Shown here piece after piece: positions 58,746-64,000 of a stretch of 64,000 nt of DNA (its first letter is position 1; each line of letters starts with the position of its first letter). Made by a program: the position numbers and the translations under genes. The DNA comes from Cristatella mucedo (taxonomy: Eukaryota; Bryozoa; Phylactolaemata; Cristatellidae). Below the pieces are notes generated by a model. It worked only from the letters and a program-made list of their open reading frames with translations, was not told where the DNA came from and did not search any database. The stretch is from positions 12,870,001 to 12,934,000 of the forward strand of contig WPIO01000002.1 in assembly GCA_009760855.2 (NCBI GenBank), written 5' to 3'.

Positions 58746-58759
58746 ACCCGGTTAAGTGG

Positions 58760-58895
58760 CAATATACAGACATATACATATATGTATATATACATAATAT
58801 AAATATATATTGTATGCAGTATATATACATATATATATATATATATGTATATGTATATGTATATATATATGCATATGTATATGTATATGTATAAA
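58760..58895. repeat. TA-rich microsatellite
   Basis: TATACATATATG and GTATATGTATATG type repeats. Confidence 0.9.
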
Positions 58896-58934
58896 CTATG
58901 TGAATATGCATCCATTCGTTGTCGGAGGAGCCCT

Positions 58935-59275
58935 GCCCCACCGGTGTAGCGGGTGCTACCTGCAACTCCCGGTTCAGGAACTGGGACCACACGGCTTTCG
59001 AACCGAGGATGGCTTCCGAGACTCACAGCCGCCGCAATGCCGCCCGTTCCGCGAGCTCAACGTCGAGGTTCGCCACGCAGGCTTGATTATCTGGCCACCA
59101 GCAGCCGAGGGCGCCGACCTCGACTCAGGCCTCACCGCCTCCATCCGGTAGCCAGCGATCGCGAAAGACCGGGATGTGGCCGCATACTTCTCGACCTTGC
59201 TGTGGGTCGCCGCCACCAGGGTATCCGCGCTGCCGTCGAATGGCGCCATCACTTTGACGATGACCGCGTCAGCAT
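58935..59275 (-). mobile_element. LINE ORF2 C-terminal remnant (frameshifted)
   Basis: The minus-strand frame from about 59280 reads HADAVIVKVMAPFDGSADTL..HSKVEKYAATSRSFAIAGYR, matching the ...V.DV..PF......A...K..KY......GYR region after the RT of several animal LINEs. After a shift near 59123 it continues VEVGALGCWWPDNQA..ALRRL*VSEAILGSKAVW, matching V..LG.WDP.N..LRRL..S..I..S...V. Frameshift and internal stop show it is dead. Confidence 0.75.
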
Positions 59276-59279
59276 GATG

Positions 59280-60490
59280 TAATTTATCTCCGTCTGTAAC
59301 TTCATAAAGCCGCAAAGACTATATGGGTTCTACGCAGGAGCGTTTTTTGTAGTGGACTCACAGCCTAAGCGGCTTTCGGTACGCATTCAGTAGCCAGCAG
59401 ACTTCTCACGCAACAAAGCAAAAGTGGGAAGCATAGCAGAGTCAGGAGAGCAGTTGAGGTGGTGAGTATTATGTAAGTGGCAGCTTATGACGGCTAGAAA
59501 GGATGCTCCATAATTATCAGCAGGAGAGTAATTGTCGTTGAGTAAAAATCGTGGAAGTGAGTTCCGCAGTCTTGGACATGCTGAGCAAATGCTTCTGTCG
59601 CCAATGGTCTTCAAGTGGAGGAATGTAGCAGCTAACTTATGGTCCATACATGACCTGGGGGCACGAGGAGGCTGAAGCTGGTGCAGCAGTTCAGCTAGAT
59701 ATAGAGAAGCCAAGCCGTGGCGTGCCTTGCGGGTCAGCGTAAGAACTTGGCTCTATATTCGTTTATCAACCGGCAGCCACCCTAGCCCTTTTAACAAAGG
59801 AGATGCGTGGTCAAACCTCTGGGATTTTTATACTAGCCTTGCAGCCATATTCATAGCCAGCTACAGTGGCCTAGTGGCTTTTTTTGGTAGCCCAGCCAAA
59901 AGAGAATTAAAATAATCTAGCCTTGACACAACTAAGGAGCTAGTTAAATTTTGCAAGCCTCCCTGGAAGACAATTATAAAAGGTGAATCTTAGATATGGA
60001 TCGGAAGTGATGGCTAGCTGTAGAAGCTGTCTTCTGAACGAAGCTTTTACAATTTAGGCAGTTGTCGAAGACAAAACCTTAAATTCAAGCATGTGGTGAT
60101 GGTCGCACAACAGCATAAACTATTAGAAAAACCATGCCTTCTAATCCAGCCACGCACTTAGGGTGTCCTATGAGCAGCAGTTCAGGTTTTATTGTCGCTT
60201 AGTTTCAAGAAATTTTCCGACATCCGGGATCAAATTTTGGCACGGCAAGCATTCAGTATGTCAGTTGCTGCTGCAGATTCCGGCGGTATAATGGCTAATT
60301 CACCTGTGTATCGTCACCATAAAATGGATTTCTCATTCCATTTACCTATCACTTTTCCCAGAGGTTGAGTATAAATGTAAAACAGCCACGGATTGAGGAC
60401 GGACAAGGATTTCACTGGAAACTGATCAAGTGGATGAGATCTTACTCCTACACCAAACAAATTAAACACGACCGGACAAGTACGATTTAA
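59280..60490 (-). mobile_element. CR1/L2-like LINE, RT and 3' end (decayed)
   Basis: On the minus strand, through several shifts and stops: LNPWLFYIYTQPLGKVIG, FLKLSDNKT, SSLVVSRLDYFNSLLAGLPK, RFDHASPLLKGLGWLPVDKR, GLASLYLAELLHQLQPPRA, RSCMDHKL and GDRSICSACPRLRNSLPRFL. These are the successive conserved blocks from the middle to the end of a CR1/L2-type RT. The 3' end is GTTACAGACGGAGATAAATT at about 59280, abutting the other LINE remnant. Confidence 0.9.
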
Positions 60491-60939
60491 ACCACGCCAG
60501 TGCCTCGTCTGCCAGAACTATAGTTGTTCTCAATCGTTTAAGTGGGATATCGTGATCGATTGTGCGTTTGGTTTGCTTGCGGAGGGTAATGGTAGATTGT
60601 GGAATTGTCTATGGACCTTTCCAAACGTTATGTAAGAGCACACTTTTAATGTAATATCCTGTTGCTCCACTCTACATAAAGTGTATTCAAATATAAAGTT
60701 GAAAAACAAACTATTCGCAGTCGCGTCTTGTAGAATATTGAAGACTAACGATGGGTTCGGGTAATGGACCGAGCCAGTACATTAAATAGTGTGTGAGAGC
60801 TTACCTTATCAATGGTTGCCAAACTTCTGGCTACCGTGAAATCAAAATGCACTGTAATTTGTAAAGGAGACTGGAACTTCGCGCCTTCAATTTGAGGTCA
60901 GCTTTCGGTGGATTTCATTAGATTTAGGTATTATGAAAC
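60491..60939. other. spacer without a supported gene
   Basis: May be 5' LINE sequence decayed beyond recognition. No motif is clear. Confidence 0.35.
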
Positions 60940-61935
60940 GCTAATGTAGTCGATTGCAACTCGGTGAATAAGTAAACGCTTCCTTACTTGGCGAAATAAT
61001 GTGGTTTCGCTTTAAGCAGAGTTTAATGTAACAGGCAATCAAAATTAAAGCTTTGTGTATCCGATCTCTGGTAAATTTGCGTTGGATTATACTGGATTGC
61101 TGCACTGATCCCGGCCAGTGCAGTCGATTGTTGTGCATTGCCCGACGACTAACATGAAAAATGGCTTGGCCTTTTTTGGGTTTTGCTAAAACAGTAAAAT
61201 TTAACGAGTGCCTATTCCCATTTGGTTGGAGTTATTGGTGCAACTGCAACACGTTGTTCTATAATATGCAATCAAAATTAAAGCTTCAAGCAAGTTATTT
61301 AACATGGATTTGCTATAGATTCGTGTAGATTACTGTGCTAGCCTAAGCCATTGCAGTGCACTATACGAGAACGCATATGCATATTGTCGTGGGGTTTTTG
61401 AGTGCAGTGTACCCAGCGTTTAATATAGTAAGCAATCAAACTTGGAGCTTTGTGCTTAGGATTTCTTGTACATTTCAGGTGCATTGTAGTGGATTGATGT
61501 GGACTGCCAGAGATTGGCATTTTGGTCCAGACCACTGAAGTTGATTGCATTGGATTCCATGAAAAAGAACGTGCACTCAAAATTTGTGAGTGCGCTCCGG
61601 AGATAGTTTAGTGTTATATGTAGTCCCAGTTGGAGCTTCTCGCAGCATATTTCCGTTGGATTGGTGGTAGTTTTAAGTGGATTGTGGTGGATTGCAGCAA
61701 TTGATAGAGGTGGATTTCGCAAATGGCCGGTGTCTTTGCATCTATTTGCACGAGAATGCATGAGTGCAACGACGTCGAATTTTGTGGATATAATATAAAA
61801 ACGTTGCACCAGAATACTCTGTCAAACTCGAGCTTTTCATCCCGATTTCCGTTCAATTTTGTGCTCGAAATTAGAATGGATTGTAGCGGACATTGTTGGA
61901 TTGTGGATGACTTTAGCAATTCGTTGCACCATTTT
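60940..61935. repeat. diverged tandem (satellite-like) array
   Basis: About five units of 160-270 bp share GCAATCAAAATTAAAGCTT or variants (61038, 61268, 61433), then TGGATTRTAGTGGATTG-like runs (61083, 61312, 61487, 61690, 61878) and a TGCAGTGCA-like piece. On the minus strand the units keep a related frame (QSSIIQRKFTR, QSTTMHLKCTR, QSTTIHLKLPP). Confidence 0.7.
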
Positions 61936-62880
61936 AAATAAGCCCTAAATATTTAGCAAACTGTTCACCATATAGTATAAATTACACGGTTACGGTAAGG
62001 TAAACGCTACCCCGGCATATCAGAATTGAGTTCGCACGTAAAGTATTGATATTACAGCTACGTCATCAACCACTCAGCCCACAAACACTTCAGCATGGCT
62101 CTAATGTTATACTACTGCGGCTCCCTTCCACACCACGTTTTTTGTGTAAAGATATTTTTATCTTTACCTTCATCTTCTCTTTCTCTTTCTGTTTTGCAGC
62201 TGGTTAATGAATTAGAATAAATGCCTATAGCAATGCCACGACTCTTTAGAGTCAAATTTGAGGTACAGTATGTGCATTCAGCTATTCTTATCGACTGATA
62301 GCCGGGAAAAGGTCTTTAATTGTGACGATGTTGATATTCGAATGCCATATAAGTCTGCCGATATACTACTAATCCCATTGCCAGAATCCTAATAGCCACA
62401 ATATTATCGTACATCTATAAATCTTGATTTTTTTCTGTGTTGGTGACTAATGCTACATATCGTGGAGTCGAGCATTTGCATCAGTGCTGATGGCTAGTAA
62501 TTGTAAATCGATATTTTGCTTCTGCTCCGACTTATTTATTCCTGAACCTGACGAATAAATTTTGTAGACTAGTGTTCAGAGGCTAAGGCTGCTTTTAGTC
62601 CGGGCTTTCAGACCTCACCGATCATTGATCGTTATCATCGGATCATCGTCAGATCGTCATCGTCGGAGAACTTGGGCGACCTTCGGCCAGTCGCTCTATA
62701 GTCATTGCTACCAAATACAATTAAACAAGTAAACTCTTATTTCAAAGGTTCAAACCTAGCACGTTAACTCCTGTCAGATTTAGAGCTAATCAGTAGAAAG
62801 AGTCGGTACGGTTGGGAGTGTATTAGTAATGCTAGCTTAGGTATATTATATGACGTAGTTGGGCTGGATCTCTCGGCAAC
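61936..62880. other. spacer without a supported gene
   Basis: A pyrimidine-rich TCTTTCTCTTTCTGTTTTGCAG at 62180-62200 is a textbook acceptor, followed by six codons (LVNELE), TAA and AATAAATG. It could be the last exon of a gene outside or upstream, but no upstream exon was found. Confidence 0.3.
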
Positions 62881-62884
62881 ATGC

Positions 62885-63055
62885 CCAGGTTTGGCCCAGG
62901 AGTGAAGACGCTCGCCTTTGAATGACCGAGGTGAAGATACTAACCCTTGAAGACCGAGCTCAAGGGCTCGAACCCCGTGGCAAATGCAAAGCACTTGGAT
63001 AGAGGATAAGTTTTTAAAGGCCGTATTACAATTAAATTTATTTATTCAAGTAAAA
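62885..63055 (+). mobile_element. tRNA-like SINE with 3' module
   Basis: CCAGGAGTGAAGACGCTCGC (box A-like), CTCAAGGGCTCGAACCCCG (box B), directly followed by GGCAAATGCAAAGCACTTGG, GGATAAG and an A/T tail. This copy shows head and module joined. Confidence 0.75.
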
Positions 63056-63544
63056 CTTATTATCGCAATGTTTCAAGTCAGCAACCAACCACGCCGGGGC
63101 AGCTCTGGCACTAAACTACCATTTGTATAGGATCAATCTCTGTTGGAAATTCAAACATTGATGTGAACTGGAAAAACTCATCTTGAAGATTTAAAAGATT
63201 AAGGTGCAAAACGAGTTTGTGCATGGTTCAGCTAAAGAAATATACTCTTGATTCGTATTGACGGAATCTCAATGCCCACTCTAGGCCTCCACGTATATAC
63301 CGGCCAGATACCGTAGCGCATTTTCTTCGATTGCTGCCTGCCTGCCTTCCAGCAGGTCGATCTCTAAACTCCTGTGCAGCATGTACTACTGACATTCGCA
63401 GTAGGATGACAGCACGCTTTCTCAAATTGAACGAAAATAAGACCACTTACTAGTAGTGAGCAAACATGGTAGTATTCAGAAATTTGATAGCTTATCCTCA
63501 AAACGGGCTTGGCCAGAGAATCTGCTATAGCATCTGTAGGCAAT

Positions 63545-63960
63545 CTAATAATCCTGCTCCAAAGGAATGTTCGTGGCTCTGACCTTAAATTTTCCACAGT
63601 TAACTAATCCTACTTGTATCTTCGTACAATAGCAAAAGCTTGGGAAGGCTTTAACAAGATCACCACAGCCCAGCCGATTCATACATTCGTGAAGTCTCAA
63701 AGTGAGTGACAGAGCCATGAAGTCGATAAAATGTTTGCTTGGAAGCCGGAGCAGTCGACGAGAAGTAGTGCAATGTGGCAAAAGCAATGCTGACGACAGA
63801 CAAGCCTGGCTGCAGAGTTTTGCACCAGCTGTAAGAGCCTAAATGCACCGGCCAAAAGATCAGCAAGCTGGGACTTTCAGAAGTCGAGACCTGATTTCAC
63901 AAATGCATGGACCAATTTGGATGTAGAACTCCTGTCTAAGTAGGTAATAATATTTTTAAT
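63545..63960 (-). mobile_element. CR1/L2-like LINE RT remnant, minus strand
   Basis: On the minus strand: LLQLVQNSAARLVCRQ, then LLRLPSKHFIDFMALSLTLR and RLGCGDLVKAF, matching LQ..QN.AARLV, L.WLPV..RIDFK...LTFK and the YL..L block. Frames are broken. It continues to the window edge region. Confidence 0.75.
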
Positions 63961-64000
63961 ATTACGTAGCTGAAAGAAGGCAGAGTTTAATAAGGAGCTA

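Noticed and set aside
58604-59026. 140-codon minus-strand ORF
   Set aside because: Spans TA and ATT microsatellites and joins unrelated repeats.

Overview
The window is nuclear DNA from a eukaryote, almost certainly an animal. It has short exons with GT..AG splice sites inside long introns, AATAAA poly(A) signals, long microsatellites, and many decayed CR1/L2-type LINE and tRNA-derived SINE pieces. The LINE remains carry motifs I know from animal elements, for example 'SRLDYFNSLLAGLP'. I cannot name the species; an invertebrate is a guess. No bacterial genes, operons, rRNA, intact tRNA or CRISPR arrays were seen.

The main structure is a segmental tandem duplication. Unit A covers about 3270-21710 and unit B about 35615-55660, roughly 32.3-34.1 kb apart. 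A flanking block (1575-2530 and 32505-33455) is also repeated. Each unit holds one copy of the same multi-exon gene on the + strand: A about 8333-19839, B about 41052-53872. Thirteen exons can be placed in each copy, with lengths matching exon by exon except exon 13. They encode a mostly alpha-helical, charged, coiled-coil protein of about 525 residues up to exon 13, plus a Q-rich/basic C-terminal part whose joins I could not settle. I do not recognise the protein. A relic of exon 1 at about 413-457 implies a third, lost copy upstream.

The two copies carry different lesions. Copy A has a net +2 frameshift and a GC donor at exon 13. Copy B has AA in place of the AG acceptor before exons 2 and 9. 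Copy-specific insertions (a 95 bp SINE tail in A; a whole SINE, LINE pieces and expanded TA tracts in B) date from after the duplication.

The inter-unit spacer (21.7-32.5 kb) holds LINE reverse-transcriptase remains, a possible hAT relic, SINE tails, a tandemly repeated minus-strand coding-like unit (25.8-26.5 kb), one plausible small ORF (28967-29281), a long CT tract and inverted-repeat elements. The right end (55.7-64 kb) holds an inverted-repeat element, C-runs next to degenerate TTTAGGG repeats, a TA/TG tract, a GC-rich island ending in a long palindrome, three LINE remnants, and a diverged satellite-like array.

A recurring theme is a 3' module (about GTAAAGCGCC..GAGATT..AGTTCTCTGAGGGCGCT..(ATT)n) shared by SINEs and by the 3' end of a CR1/L2-like LINE, which points to a LINE-SINE partnership.
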